In this document: in pieces, positions 39,710 to 63,292 of the stretch
Position numbering within the stretch: the first letter of the stretch is position 1
Layout: the number at the start of each line of letters is the position of its first letter
From: Mimachlamys varia
Lineage: Eukaryota > Mollusca > Bivalvia > Pectinida > Pectinidae
DNA: 64,000 nucleotides
NCBI GenBank assembly: GCA_947623455.1
Contig: OX392535.1
Location: 38,154,688 to 38,218,687, forward strand
Direction of reading: 5' to 3'
Position numbers and translations under genes: made by a program
Notes under the pieces: model-generated
Database searches by the model: none
Seen by the model: only the letters and a program-made list of their open reading frames with translations
What the model was told of the DNA's origin: nothing

Positions 39710-40380
39710 GATTCTTTAATTGCGTTTTATTTCAAGAATTAAATTATTATTTTTGCCTTTTAATTAAACAATGAATGTTAGGCAACACTTTTATTGTTCA
39801 TTAACAAACATTACTATTCATGACAAATGCAATGAAATCCGGTTGGGCTTTATCTTTTTACTGACAGACTTTAATCAAAGTATTGACAGTGTTGGACCGC
39901 TAAGACCTATGCGAAAAAGCTAAAAAGTGTTGAAATAATGTCTTTATATTTGCAAAATTGCTGTAGAACACGCTTGAAAAGAAAGATATGTTTTCAAATA
40001 ATAAGTACCAACACTTTGAATTAAATAAACGGTATTCCCATGCGTGTCGTCGGTTTATATCAAACAAAGTGCCCGTCGATATAATTTTGAACTGTTTTCT
40101 GTTAAATCTTTTTTGAAAAACTGCCATGCTGAATGAAATTCCTTAATCACAGCAAATTTCGACCAATCAAATGACAGAATTAAACTGAAAGAAGAACAAA
40201 AGCAGTGTAGCACAATCAAGAAGACTTTGAAAGATCTTAGCATTAAATTTTAAATCTATTTACAGACTTACTTTACAAAAGTCTGTATCTATCTATCCAC
40301 GATTTATTTCGTGCCCACTGTATAACAACGAAAGACGCATTCTACTACAAAATTTGAATATATTACATGTGGATTTAACT
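39710..40380. other. No recognisable feature
   Basis: AT-rich intronic or intergenic sequence with only non-coding short frames. Confidence 0.35.
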
Positions 40381-40384
40381 TTAT

Positions 40385-40528
40385 TGTGGGAAGAAATCGA
40401 AGTACCCGGAGAAAACCCATGTGGTCGGGCAGGTGACCCCATACCTTTTCACGTCCAGTCGGGGAATCGAACCCCGGCCGCCTTGGTGAAAGGCAAGTGC
40501 GCTATCCACTGCACCACCCGACCACCCA
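40385..40528 (-). repeat. tRNA-derived SINE, copy 2
   Basis: The minus-strand head has A-box-like TGGTGCAGTGGATAGCGC and a perfect B box GGTTCGATTCC (40463-40473), then the cgtgaaaaggtatggggtca body and the tttctccgggtacttcgatt block. It is the best-preserved SINE here. Confidence 0.82.
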
Positions 40529-40909
40529 TGAAATTGCACTTCATTAATATGCCTTCTGACTTTTTATGACATTAATTCCGTTTTGATCATTCTGAAATTA
40601 TTGTGTCTTGTCATTAGACTTTATTTGTAATTCTAGTATTCGGATATCTCCTCTAGGTAAATCCCTCTTCACCCTACCTTCTCTCTCCCTTTTCCACACA
40701 ACCTCCTTTCAACCCCTGCACATTCTCTCCCTCCTTCCCCCCAAAACATATGTATTCAATCATGATCATGTATTGCGGGAGGACTATTTTAAGATATAAC
40801 AACTTGTTGTCCAATCCATTTGTATATTTAGAAAATAAAATATGGTTAAACTAAACTACCGAAGAAATCGATAAATCTGTATACTGTTTATTTAACGGTG
40901 TCAAGGCAC

Positions 40910-41560
40910 CAGCTGACTTGATAAAGATGTATTTATTTATCGATAGCTTTCATCAAATCAGTATCTTTTTTCTCCGATAACACTTTGATCTATATACAGA
41001 CAAATTTAGTAAAATATGTATGTGTTAACAGACGGACACGATAAAGTCAATTTAATTTATTTATCAGCATACTTAATAAAGTCTGTATCTATATATCGAC
41101 ATACTTGATAAAGATTTATCTATTTACCGACATATTTGATAAAGTCTGTATCTATTTACCGACATATATGATAAAGTCTGTATCTATATACCGACATATT
41201 TGATAAAGTCTGTATCTATTTACCGACATATTTGATAAAGTCTGTATCTATTTACCGAAATATTTGATAAAGTCTGTATATATATACCGACATATTTGAT
41301 AAAGTCTGTATCTATTTATCGGCATACTTGATAAAGTCTGTATCTATTTATCGGCATACTTGATAAAGTCTGTATTTATATATCGATATATTTGATCAAG
41401 TCTGTATCTATATACCGACTTATTTGATAAAGTCTTTATATATTTATCGGCATACTTGATAAAGTCTGTATCTATTTACCGACTGACTTGATAAAGTATT
41501 TGCTTTTATCGATCGACTTGATAAAGTCCTATTTATTTAGTGATAGTTGATAAAGAGTTC
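40910..41560. repeat. 32-bp minisatellite, TTGATAAAGTCTGTATCTAT unit
   Basis: About 15-18 units of ttgataaagtctgtatctat then ttaccgacatat, best ordered at 41080-41490. The unit is not flanked by a recognisable exon. Confidence 0.88.
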
Positions 41561-41619
41561 AGTTCGTATTTATGTTTCCATACATTCTGAACTTACAGCT
41601 GATAAAGTGCATGAAGCTA

Positions 41620-41672
41620 TTTTTTGTCATTGAATATAGTTTTATCCTCAATAAATAAAGTTTATCATTATC
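41620..41672 (+). repeat. LINE-type 3' tail fragment
   Basis: tcctcaataaataaagttta then tcattatcatta resembles the tail of CR1/jockey LINE 3' ends. No coding part is attached. Confidence 0.35.
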
Positions 41673-41790
41673 ATTAGTTGATACAGTTGGGTGCAATAAG
41701 TTTACAAATATTCTTTTCTCTAGTAAAAAAAATCTGGTTTACATTTAGTCATTCAACAGCTAGTGAAGGTAAAGTGTCAAACTGAAAAAA

Positions 41791-41830
41791 AAAGTCAGAG
41801 AATACCAAAGCGTCGAGAAAAAAAAATCAT
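41791..41830 (+). repeat. REYQSVN-type repeat fragment, copy 4
   Basis: Only gtcagagaataccaaagcgt plus a few bases remain, immediately inside the donor of the putative first CAP exon. Confidence 0.45.
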
Positions 41831-41836
41831 ACTTAC

Positions 41837-41879
41837 TGTGCAACGAATCAACGTAGTGTTCCGCCCTTGGTCTGCGAGT
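41837..41879 (-). other. Probable non-coding first exon of the CAP gene
   Basis: A 43-nt exon from the predicted start (TTCACTC, A at 41879) to a strong donor CACA|GTAAGT. The next supported acceptor on this strand is 23 nt before the CAP ATG at 38731, so I join them across a ~3.1-kb intron. Linkage is inferred from position and strand. Confidence 0.5.
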
Positions 41880-41901
41880 GAATAGGGAGTCACGAGCAGA
41901 A

Positions 41902-41910
41902 CTATTTATA
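41902..41910 (-). promoter_or_regulatory. TATA box, probable CAP gene promoter
   Basis: Perfect TATAAATAG on the minus strand. Its first base is 31 nt upstream of the A of an initiator-like TTCACTC, which is canonical TATA-Inr spacing. Confidence 0.6.
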
Positions 41911-41999
41911 CTTTGGTGATGATGCTGGCACGAAATCAGGCCACGAAGACGCCGCGCTTCAGTGAATATATGTTTTTGAAATATAGCATGCACTTATTA

Positions 42000-42570
42000 C
42001 ATAAATACCAGTGATACATGTAAGTGGGTTAGGAATCTGTCGATATGTAGTAGTGTTTTAAGAGTTGCATTACATATTCTGGTGTATTCAGATCAGTTTC
42101 GGTTGAAGGGTGATATTAGTGTAATTAATAACCATTAATAATGAATGATAAATAATTTATGAAATGATATTCATGAATGAATGAAATTATACGAATAAGA
42201 TAATTGGTTGCATTTTGTACTCCAGTGACCGTTTTCTGCGCTTGACTAATATCTGCATCCAAACCATTCCTTTACAGCAAATTCATGATTCACCAATAAA
42301 CGATACTCATATCAACTATTAAAACTTAAATATAAATTGTTGATTTGAAAATCTGTCTTGTTCATGATTTACCACTGGTCCAACCGGAACAAAATCTGAT
42401 CCCTATAATGGTTAACTCTCTCTGATTTAAAACAATATCAATAATGGAATACTTACTTGTCTATTTATATCGTTGTTACAAGGAAAAAAACTATTCATTC
42501 CAACAACAGTATTGAACATTTCAGTACTCTGAAAACTTTCTTTTATAAGTTTTATTTCTGTATTTCATCA
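42000..42570. other. No recognisable feature
   Basis: AT-rich sequence upstream of the putative CAP promoter with no supported frame or repeat. Confidence 0.35.
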
Positions 42571-42579
42571 TTAGGAAAA

Positions 42580-42848
42580 ATCGAGATGTTCGTGATAGAT
42601 GTCAACTGCTGACGAACAAACTTACGGCACATGGATTCGAGAGATGCAGGTTGATGAAGACTATGAGCAAGTTTTATGGTCGCTATCTTGATCTCATCGA
42701 GAAATATTCTGTATCTTTGTGTGATATGGAGATGGACGTTTTTGAGTTTGCTTGTTGTGATGACAATGATGACTCGGTTCTCATTTTGAGGATTGATTCT
42801 TACTTGGATGTGACCAAGATTGGCTCATTCCCCGAACACCAACTCTGG
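42580..42848 (+). pseudogene. Possible retroelement coding fragment
   Basis: The frame KLTAHGFERC...KFYGRYLDLIEKYSVSL resembles, from memory, a segment found beside reverse transcriptases in invertebrate retroelements. The start is broken and no catalytic motif is present. It ends at an 18-bp sequence repeated in inverse orientation at 44624-44641. Confidence 0.35.
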
Positions 42849-43269
42849 TAACTTGAAAGAAAGGTGTTTATATAGGAAATCCTTTGAAGTTTAAGTTATA
42901 GTCTGTTTCAACTAAGAATGTCAACTCATTTGATTTGTAGACCTCATACTAAACTCAGTAATAAAATTAATTAAATATTTTCATAGAAGTAATAGAAAAT
43001 GAACATTAAATATTATTTTTTAGATTCAATAAATGAAAAAATAATAATTGAAATACATTATTTGCAAAATAAATCTCCGTAATCGAATATTGATATATTG
43101 ATAATAAAATTAAGTTTCTATTCATACATGTTAGAGTAATACATATTTAATACAGCACCGAAAGATAATTATTAGACATCAGTATTCTTAATTGAAAAAC
43201 ATTAAATGAAGACAGATAACACTAAACTGATGTCACACAAATTAAACCTGTACAAGTTTAACTACTATA

Positions 43270-43700
43270 TTCTGTGATATAAATAAGGCATTTGACCGGG
43301 TTCGGCATGTAAGTATTTTGTGTAAATTTTTTCGAAAATGGTATAAAAAGAAAAACTATTTGGGTGGTTTAAAGCTTGATTACCTGACAGAAAACAAAAG
43401 GGAAATAATTGATGGATACCAATCAAATACTTAATCTATATCTGCAGGAGTTCAAGGATACGTTCTTTGGCCCTTTTTATTTCTATCCTTTATTGATATA
43501 TAACAGCTGATGTAACTTCTTATATGAACTTGTTTTCAGTTGATGCTTCTCTATATGTTATTGCAGATAGTGATGATAACCCTATTATACCTGTTCATAT
43601 ACTAAATGATGATCTTTCATCAATCCCTGCTAATCAATGAAATGGCAAATTATTTTAATTAAACTAAAGCAATAGCATTAACTTTTACTCTGAGCCTTCT
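43270..43700 (+). pseudogene. CR1/jockey-like LINE reverse transcriptase remnant
   Basis: DINKAFDRVRHVSILCKFF (RT motif A region), SAGVQGYVLWPFLFLSFID (motif B region) and LFSVDASLYVIADSDD (decayed YADD box) occur in order across two frames with stops. Dead fragment. Confidence 0.7.
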
Positions 43701-43789
43701 AATCCTCATCTCCATACTATAATGCAGCATGACTGCCACAAACACATTGTTTATATATATGATCTGTTAGGCTATGTTAATTTAGATGT

Positions 43790-44620
43790 TTTATGAATGG
43801 TGTAGTTGGTATGTAGATGAAATAAATTCAACTATACTAATTATTCTAGCTCATACATATATATACATTTTACATAAAGCACTAACAGATTCTAGATGTA
43901 TAAGTAATGCATTCATATTTTACATTATTAATTTAAAAAGGAGTTCTCAAAACGTAATTTATATAAATCACAATAAAGGTATGAGATTGATTGAGAAAGG
44001 GATCTTTAATTGATAAAACATGATACTGCTAATTTCCTACTCCATCTACATCAAAATAAAATATTGAATTGTCAATGTATTTATATATAAAGGATATTGG
44101 TTATCTTTGTTGGAAAAGACTTAAATAGGCTAAGCCTGCTTTCTAATCATTTATTGATACATATGTGTACCATTTCTTTGTAGTACTTGTTTATATGCCT
44201 TGTTTAAATAATGAAATATTTTGAAATTAATATATGACAACAATTTACAAAAATCTGAAAGAAGGTACAATGCAATTAATATATGACAATAATTATGTTT
44301 ATTTACAAAATATGAAATAAGGTATACATTTAATCAATATATGACAACAAATTATACCAATCTGAAACGTATATACATATCAATAAATATCAAAATTTAA
44401 ACATCTCTGAAATCAGGTGTAATATAGGATAATTTTCCTAAATCTGCAGCTGTTTTATGCAGTACCTATTCATAATTTATTTGCATATATCATTAGTTAT
44501 TGAGTATCTGATTAGTTACCAGAGGTTGATTTACCTGTGTAATTTACCTGTACAACATTTCTGCTATAGACTATAACCCACTATCATCACAATTGACCTC
44601 CTAAGTAAACATGTTTTAAT
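43790..44620. other. AT-rich region, no supported feature
   Basis: May include decayed 3' parts of the preceding LINE remnant. The word atatgacaacaatttacaaa recurs three times at 44230-44360 as a weak tandem repeat. Confidence 0.3.
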
Positions 44621-44654
44621 AAGCAGAGTTGGTGTTCGGGGAAGTCCCCCCAAG

Positions 44655-44840
44655 ATTTACATGGCGGGTGTCGTCGATGAAGCAGAAGACGCTTACTCTT
44701 CCGGAACACCTGGTCTTATTCTCTTGTGCTTTTACGAGAGTGTCCATGTAAATCTTTCCTTTGTTCCTATTTTGCCCCTAGTTTAATCGATTTGGATTAT
44801 GGTTTTGTTGACGCTTTGGTATTCTCTGATTTTTTTTTAT
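44655..44840 (-). repeat. REYQSVN-type interspersed repeat, copy 5
   Basis: Minus-strand copy: agaataccaaagcgtcaaca, then ataatccaaatcgattaaac, aggggcaaaat and ggtgttccggaagagtaa blocks in the same order as at 7.9 and 14.1 kb. Confidence 0.72.
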
Positions 44841-45039
44841 TATAGTTATGGATATGAAACTAAAGATTGGTTTAAAAGTAATTCTTTTACTACGGAGGGA
44901 TGCACAAATAAAGAAATTATATAAATAGGCTGTAGTACACCCGAGTCTGAAGAAGAATTTTGAGCTTTTGGTTGATTTTCCCTAAGAGGCCTCGCCCTAA
45001 CCCCTTTGGTTTGGGCAGTAATCCTTGTTTCAGCTGTAT

Positions 45040-45115
45040 GGTGCAGTTTAATTCATTTTTCGGCATACTGTATCTATTACTAAATTTAAAAGGTACAGCA
45101 TGTGTGTCTGTGTTA
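45040..45115 (-). repeat. CAGTATGCCGAAAAATGAAT repeat, copy 2
   Basis: The inverse complement matches the 6.1- and 53.6-kb copies over gcagtttaattcatttttcg and gcatactgtatc. Confidence 0.55.
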
Positions 45116-45771
45116 TGTCATCTTTAAACTTTGAAACCATTTTCCTCCAAGGCAGATTTTCTCACAAGGTATGAAATACTTACAACTGAAAATGGAACAA
45201 TTATATCCAAAAGTGATATTTTTCTATTTAAACTGCATCAAAATTACTCCCTTCCCAATGGAGATGGGATGACCTGGATGTACTGAAATTTACTAATTAA
45301 ACATGGCAACTAATTAATGATCTTCCTATCTACGTAGAGAATAGGTTGTACACTGCAGAACCTCAGAGTCTGGAGAAGAAAATTTTAAACTATTGGTTAT
45401 TTTTCCCATTGAGGCGGCCCTGTACTACAGAAATCCAAATTTTAAACTTTGATTCCATCTTCTTCCAAAGATGATTCTCATCAAGTGGAAATTATTTTCT
45501 AATAATTAAATTTTGCCTATTTCCGCAATGCTTATTTTTTCAGGTTATATCGTATAACCTCAAAAATCAGACAACGCAAAAAGTGATCATGTCATATACC
45601 TACATGTTTGCATTGGCGCGGTATTTTGTAATAAAACTTCTGATTGGTTGAAGTTGTTTAGCTGTACAATTTATGCACATGCATATGGTTGTGTTTTTTT
45701 TGGTCATAATTAATACCAAGTCATTGTATAAGACCTATGTCTTAAAAATGTATCTTTAGAAAAGAAATTAT

Positions 45772-45926
45772 AAGGAATGACCACAATTCTTTTGAGTGTT
45801 ATACGGTTATATACCGAAAAAAACTGTGTGCACTTTTTTGCATAAACCGCTTCTCGGATTTATGCAAAGTGTACACAATTTCTTCGGTATATACCGTATA
45901 ACCCTAAAAAATGTGGTCATTCCTTA
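45772..45926. repeat. Fold-back element (~155 bp)
   Basis: The left arm aaggaatgaccacaattctt, gttatacggttatataccga and inverted right arm gtatataccgtataaccct, aatgtggtcattcctt meet at a short centre (gcataaaccgcttctcggat). Confidence 0.82.
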
Positions 45927-45929
45927 ATT

Positions 45930-47105
45930 GAAAAATGGACAAAATATACCTAAAAAGTTATTTTTCTATATAAACTATAGCAAAGTTTACCTCCTCACCA
46001 AGGGGGAACGGATGGCACGGGGTACTGAAATTTACAGATTAAACAAGACACCTTGCGATCTTTTCATCCATGCTGATAAATAGGCTATCAATAGTTACAA
46101 TGAGATTTTTGAAATATTGACTCATTTTCAGTTTGAGGCCCAAACCTCAACCCTTTAGATGGGCAGGAATCTCAATTTTACAATTTTATATCCTCATCTA
46201 CATTTGAAAAGATTCCATCCACTGATTATTGAGACGCAGTCGAAAATTCAAAATAAATATGCAAACCAATGGAAAGCCATCACAGGTCAATTGAGCAAAG
46301 CTCATGATCAGATGACCTAAAAATGGCATGGAATCCCGCAGGAAACCTTTTTCATATACATTGTACCAACTCCTGAAATTGACTGGATAAATATATTTCA
46401 CTCTGTCATTAATATCAAACAGTTCTCTATATAGATTGAAGTTTTCACTTATGCTTTATAACTTTTAATGTAAGACAAATACTTTTATCGCAAATACTAG
46501 TATTGTAGTGATCATACTATTATAATATTTGTTATAAGAAATATGTGTTTAGTGCATGGCCAGAATATATGGCAAAGTTCAAGCGACGTGAATCAGAAGG
46601 GAAAAAAACGGTAATTACTATTAATTATACATAATTAATTGGGTAATAAATTAATCTGGTGCCCCGTGATCTGTAACGAAGCTGGTATTTCACAGGGTGT
46701 CCGTATCAATATGATCATCAGCAGTCGAGTGAAAGGGCTTCCATTGAACCAGTAATTTGTATATATTCTCTATGCAAATGTTAATGTCAAAATGACTAAC
46801 ATTTCGTATAAAGGTCTTTATTTCATATTCACTGTCACTTCCCGTTTGTTAATGTCAAGCTGACAAAGATTTTTTTTAGATAAAGGTCAATATTCACTGT
46901 CACTCACAGGTTGCTGTTTTTGTAAAGCCTTGTTAGCTCAACGAAAAACATTAGGCTCAAGGGCTTTAACGGTCACATGAAAAATCGGTACTGGTAGCTC
47001 AAATTCCTTGCCATGTGATGAGGAAATGAACTTGCAAACAAAATAAATTACAATACTTGTCAGGTCACCGAAGGATGAGAAAAATGAAATTTATACAAAT
47101 ATAAA
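45930..47105. other. No recognisable feature
   Basis: No supported gene, RNA or repeat shared with the rest of the window. Confidence 0.35.
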
Positions 47106-47111
47106 TTATTT

Positions 47112-49035
47112 CGAGGGGTTCCTGCAAGAAGGTCGTAAGTGCGTTTTTGGAGTTATTGAGAAAATCGCATTTTAAAGTTTAGCAACACTTGTTACAAAAT
47201 ACAGGTAAATAAAAGGTATTTTTAATTGATGAAGTCACTGAAGAGGGATAAAATAAGATATATGATAAGTATTGTATTTACAAAACTGTTAATTATGCAG
47301 CTAATTAGCAATTTGTACTTACTGCATTTATGCGTGAAGGATTTGTATTTGTTTCATTAGTGTGAATATGAAGTAAGTGCACATACTTCACAGTCCTGGT
47401 GTGAAAATAAATGCAGCATTTCGCGCACAAAGGATTTAAGTGCACTTAAGTTGTTTTATATCATACGATAAGGTCATCGATGTTGTTGGGATATGTTAGT
47501 TACAATTGTAAAATTCCAATGTCGGCATCATACGTTTGTAGTATATCTTTCTAAGAAGAAATCCTTCACTTTTACTCACAATAATCTAAGCATTTGGGTG
47601 TTAATGTGTTGTATGTACATGAACTCATGTAATTTTGTATCAAGTGAATGTTTTTATCAACACAGACAACTGCGACATGTAAACACTATAGGTTGTAAAA
47701 TTAAGAATGATACTATAAAAAAAGGGAGATATAACTTTTGTAAAATTGAAATTGTTATGTATATTATATAGCTTAATAGTAACGGTGTCTGAGTGGTTAA
47801 GGTGTTCCAACATTTTACCACTAGCCCTCCACCTCTGGGTTGCGAGTTCGAATCCTACGTGGGCAGTTGCCAGATACTAACCGTAGTTCGGTGGTTTTTC
47901 TCCGGGTACTCCAACTTTCTCCCACCTCCAAAACCTGGCACGTCTTTAAATGACACTGGCTGTTAATAGGACGTTAAACAAAATAAACCAAACCAATTAA
48001 TAGTAAACTGTCCCTGTTGGTTTTATTGTCGGTAAAGACTGAGGTAAGCAGCTGATGTAGAAGAGTCTGTTGTGTCCTTATTTCAAGTTCAGAAGGGCTT
48101 ATAAGATCAACGTGGCACACTTCTGTTATTTATATACAACACATCGTTGATATATCTGAACGTGAAACTGAAATAATTGACAACATGTTTTACCGGTCCT
48201 GATATGAAAGCAAAAATCTGTCCCCAAAATCAATGAAGATAACGTCAGCCAGGAATTGCACTTTTGGGGGAAATGTTATTGATAACTAGAGAACAAAGAC
48301 ATTCTTTCAATTCGGTATAAAGTATGGTTACATAGAATGTAAGTGTACAGGGTGGAAACGTCAAATGCTCTGATTGACAAAACAATTTGAGAAGGGGTGT
48401 TCAAGATAGATCAGAATATCTTTTTTTTTCAAAGTACACATTGTCATTTTTACTTAATAGTATAGTGTCACAATGCAATATGCCTTCAGCTCTGATTAAA
48501 TGGAACTAGGAATGGTAGTATGATCGTAGGATGAATGTTTTGGTTGATGAACAATACGACGAGCCAGCAATAAAATGTTTCATATAAGAATCCTTGTGAA
48601 GTTTCGGTATTCCATATAAATGAACTAAATGTATTTGATAACATTAAGGATTAACTTTATACCATCTATTTCAATGCATGTCATGCTTAAAATTTAAAAA
48701 AAAATCAATTAGAATAACAAATTGGTAACTCTTTTAACGTAAAATCTTGTGTGCAAAACGTAGTAAGTGCACTTACGCTATCAAAAAAGTGATTCTTTCT
48801 GCAGTTAGTTTTTGTGCAAAATTGTTGTAAATGCACATACATCATTTTTGCACAATGGAATTAGTTCATAAGTAATTAATACATTTGGTTTTTTATCAAT
48901 ATCTTTATCATTATTGAACAGATTTTGCCCATCTCTTCACAAAAAAAGGATATAGATGTGTTCAATTCATTTCTGTCAAAAAGTCATTTTTGATAAAAAC
49001 TGCACTTACGACCTTCTTGCAGGGAACCCTCGATT
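47112..49035. mobile_element. 1.9-kb TIR element with subterminal AAGTGCAC repeats
   Basis: ~38-bp terminal inverted repeats contain CAAGAAGGTCGTAAGTGC on the left and its complement at 48999-49023 on the right. Related taagtgcac/gtgcactta words recur at 47372, 47438, 48762 and 48829, a typical arrangement of transposase-binding sites. No transposase is recognisable, so it is non-autonomous. A SINE is inserted inside. No clear target duplication. Confidence 0.7.
47775..47995 (+). repeat. tRNA-derived SINE, copy 3
   Basis: A tRNA-like head (GTCTGAGTGGTTAAGGTG; B box GAGTTCGAATCC near 47844) is followed by a body containing tggtttttctccgggtactc, ending ggacgttaaacaaaataaac. It is a different tRNA head from copies 1 and 2 on the same type of body. 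Confidence 0.8.
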
Positions 49036-49142
49036 TTATTTTTGAGGATGATTATCACCAAGTGGTAAGAATAGTAGTCATAATTTCTACTGCTGAAAAT
49101 GGACAAAATATTTTGTTACTACAAAGTGTTATTTCCCCAATA

Positions 49143-49600
49143 CAGTGCACTCCTCTTTATATCATGTTGCATTTGTCAGACAAAAACATATGATATTAAC
49201 AGGAATGTGACATTAAGAGAAACATGTTTTTTTTACACTAAATCTACTGCATTTCCAATCTCCATAACTAAAAGTATGCTATTCAATGTACATATGAAGA
49301 TGTTTCAATATATAGATAACATTATTTCAATTAAAAATCATTTTTGGGGTTATTTTTTATTTTCTATACAACATTTTGTACAAGTTGTATCTGAAATTAA
49401 TGGAAATGACATCATTTTCTGAATATTTGATGCGATTGGTTAAAAAACATGATATTAAGAGGAATTCACCTCAAAATACATGATATTAACCAATTAATAT
49501 TACATAGATTATATATAGAGAAAATGGTGCTTGGGAAAAACATGATATAAAGAAGAATGTGATATTAACAGGGATGATATCAAATGGAGTCCACTGTAGT
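49143..49600. mobile_element. hAT-like TIR element, CAGTGCACTCC ends
   Basis: tacagtgcactcctctttat and, inverted, atcaaatggagtccactgta bound ~460 bp with internal gatattaacagga/acattaagagaaa repeats. End sequence suggests hAT. No 8-bp duplication is evident. Confidence 0.5.
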
Positions 49601-49601
49601 A

Positions 49602-50360
49602 TATTTTACCCCTTACTTGGAAAGGAACTGACCCAGGCATACTAGAAAGTGTCTGAAACTACATTGCTCAATTCCTTTTTAAGTATCAAAATTACCTCAA
49701 AATGTATTCGTTTGATCCAATATGGCCAATACACACACCCTGCAGGTACTAGGATATCATTTGACGCCAGGATGTAGATTTTGAGTTTGTGTGAGTTTGG
49801 ACTTGAGTGAGGGAGATTTTGAGGCAGATTGGTAAATTTTGGGTCAAAATGAGGGAGTCTCCCTCGTAATGAGGGAGAGTTAACAAGTACACAGGCGAGT
49901 TAATAAAAATATAAATCAACAATATGATCTAGTGAATAACACGACTGTTTAATATGAAAAATTAAACTTTTTTATCAATAACAATAACTGCATGGAAAGA
50001 CAATCAATCCATAATGTGAAACAATATTCTAATATCATTGTATATTAATTTTACAGTCTACACGGACATTCACTCGTTAATCATAGTTCCACAGATTATC
50101 ATTATCACCTCATAACTGTACTCAAACATACGACACATTTCTATGACGTCGACAACAATACATGTAGGCGGAGCTATGTAAATCCTCCAGTTTGAAACAC
50201 AATTGCGTGACGACCCCAACAATAAACGTAAGCGGAGCTTGCATTTCATGCTGTTACATTTATTGAACCATTCTCACGTTTATAAGTTTTGAAATGAAAT
50301 CTGTATCCGAAGATTGGACTATAATGAACAAAAAAGTTACGAACATTTCACAGAAAGATA
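49602..50360. other. No recognisable feature
   Basis: Contains a tgagggagtct/tgagggagagt repeat near 49806-49871 and otherwise nothing supported. Confidence 0.3.
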
Positions 50361-50368
50361 CTGTAAAT

Positions 50369-50541
50369 ATAAGGATAAACTTTCTATTTTCTTTAGGTTA
50401 TCGATCGGGGGATAATATAACTACAAAGGAGGACAGGTAAATTAAAATTAAACATAAACAGCTTCGCCGGTTATTGAATTTACCCGTTTTCCATTGTAGT
50501 TATCCCCCGATAACCTAAACAAAATAGAAAGTTGATCCTTA
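50369..50541. repeat. Fold-back element
   Basis: Arms aaggataaactttctatttt, taggttatcgatcgggggat, aactac and inverted gtagttatcccccgataacc, aaatagaaagttgatcctt. ~173 bp, no coding capacity. Confidence 0.8.
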
Positions 50542-51139
50542 AATGAATGACATTGCTTATATTAACTTAGTTCATTTTCTCACACTGATATCTCAACAGT
50601 TTCTTACACAAACCAAAATATCCACTAGTTCCTACAGGTACTGGTGCTGGGTCCTCCACTCTCTCTTCAACACACATGCTGAATCATAGAAGTTATAGAG
50701 GCTCTTGCACAGGTGCTAACCAAATTAGAGCTTCTGTGTGACAAGTGCTAATACATTAGTTTCTGTTTTACACAAGTGCTTACCAAATGAGATTTTTTGC
50801 TAATTGAGTGAGTGTCTATCTGTGTAACATAGATGCTCAGCCTTTCAGATTAGTGGTTTTAAACTTATACAGTCATTTGGGGAAATATATATTTACAATC
50901 AAGTTTACTATTACGTTCAAAATAATTTGTATTTCATTTACATGTATATTTTATCTGCTACATCCAGTAAATGACATTGTCTGACGCAATATATTTCTTA
51001 CTTCTCACAAGTTGCTTTTTTGTCTGACATTTTGAATTTTATAAATTATGAATAACACTTAAATTTTTCCTGTAATGAATATTTTTTAATGTCATACAGC
51101 TGTCTGCCAATCTATCAATTTAATCTTGTCTGGTACAAT

Positions 51140-51285
51140 ATAGGTAATTTTTCATATCATTCTTGGCATTTTTTGGTATATGTTTTGATATCTTTATTGT
51201 ACATGTACATTGCGTTATTCTGAATGTTGAAATACCTATGAGCTGTAAGGCTCAAAGTGTATAAACAATACAATAAAAAACAGGT
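51140..51285 (+). repeat. LINE-type 3' end fragment
   Basis: ctatgagctgtaaggctcaa then agtgtataaacaatacaata resembles the 3' UTR end of CR1-type LINEs. No ORF is attached. Confidence 0.4.
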
Positions 51286-51325
51286 GCTAAATGATTCAAT
51301 GTCTTTGTTAACCACATAGTGCTTA

Positions 51326-51797
51326 CCGTAATTTCCTGTGTATTACCCGCGGGAAGTAAATTAAGGCATTTTGGAGGCTTTTGTAAAATAAATTCCAGAT
51401 AACCCGCACTGGCAGATTGCCCGCGGGTTATACATCGAATGTATACCTGGTGAGTACGAGTGTGCTTTGTATGTGACTTAGTGATTTATTGTTTTGAATG
51501 TTTGAAATCAGAGACATATGATGGAAATATTGTGTTAATTTTTTAAATATATATGTTAATGTGTATAATTAAAGACATATATAAACATATCAATGACATT
51601 TTTCGCCTACAAATAGCGTAGATATTATACATGTTGATAAAAGTGGAAACATTCAACATTGTATAGCTCACATTTTTTAATAATTTGGTAAACAAAATCC
51701 ACATATTGTCTGCACCGGCAGATAGCCTGCACTAGGCTACTTCTGATGTAAAAAATTGTATAGCCCGCGGGCAATATGCGGGAAATTACAGTAATGA
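51326..51797. mobile_element. TIR element with CCCGCGGG subterminal blocks, 3' of ATR
   Basis: The left end ttaccgtaatttcctgtg then tattacccgcggg is mirrored by cccgcgggcaatatgcggga then aattacagtaat at the right. It ends only 40 bp from the ATR stop codon, so it lies in the ATR 3' untranslated region or just past it. Confidence 0.7.
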
Positions 51798-51836
51798 GGA
51801 AGGCTCTTTCTTGCAGGAACTGCCTGGGTACATATA

Positions 51837-63001
<11,165 letters not shown>

Positions 63002-63119
63002 CTGTCATATAAAATAATACACCAGTACATTAAGCAAGTCACAAAAGCAGAAATCCCATTATGTATGGTAAATGACAGACTGCAGTATCACATCACCTAG
63101 ATACATTTGTATCTAAGCA

Positions 63120-63292
63120 ATCATGGACAAATTTGAATAATCTCCTGTCGTTTCTTCGAAAGAAGAAGGATTTTAAAGAATTTTTCATAGTTCCCGTATT
63201 CTGCCTTGCCTCACTAGCTACCAAGGGGTCAGTCCCACTGTTTATACAAAATTAAATTCCCTTCACCAAAGACAGATCCAACTTGACAGGAT
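63120..63292. repeat. Interspersed repeat fragment
   Basis: ggattttaaagaatttttca and cagtcccactgtttatacaa are shared with ~61.55-61.66 kb. Unclassified. Confidence 0.45.

Noticed and set aside
40910..41560. 41-kb array as donor-anchored (the minus strand contains GTCGGTAAATAG)
   Set aside because: No exon ending in the matching sequence is found at either end of the array.
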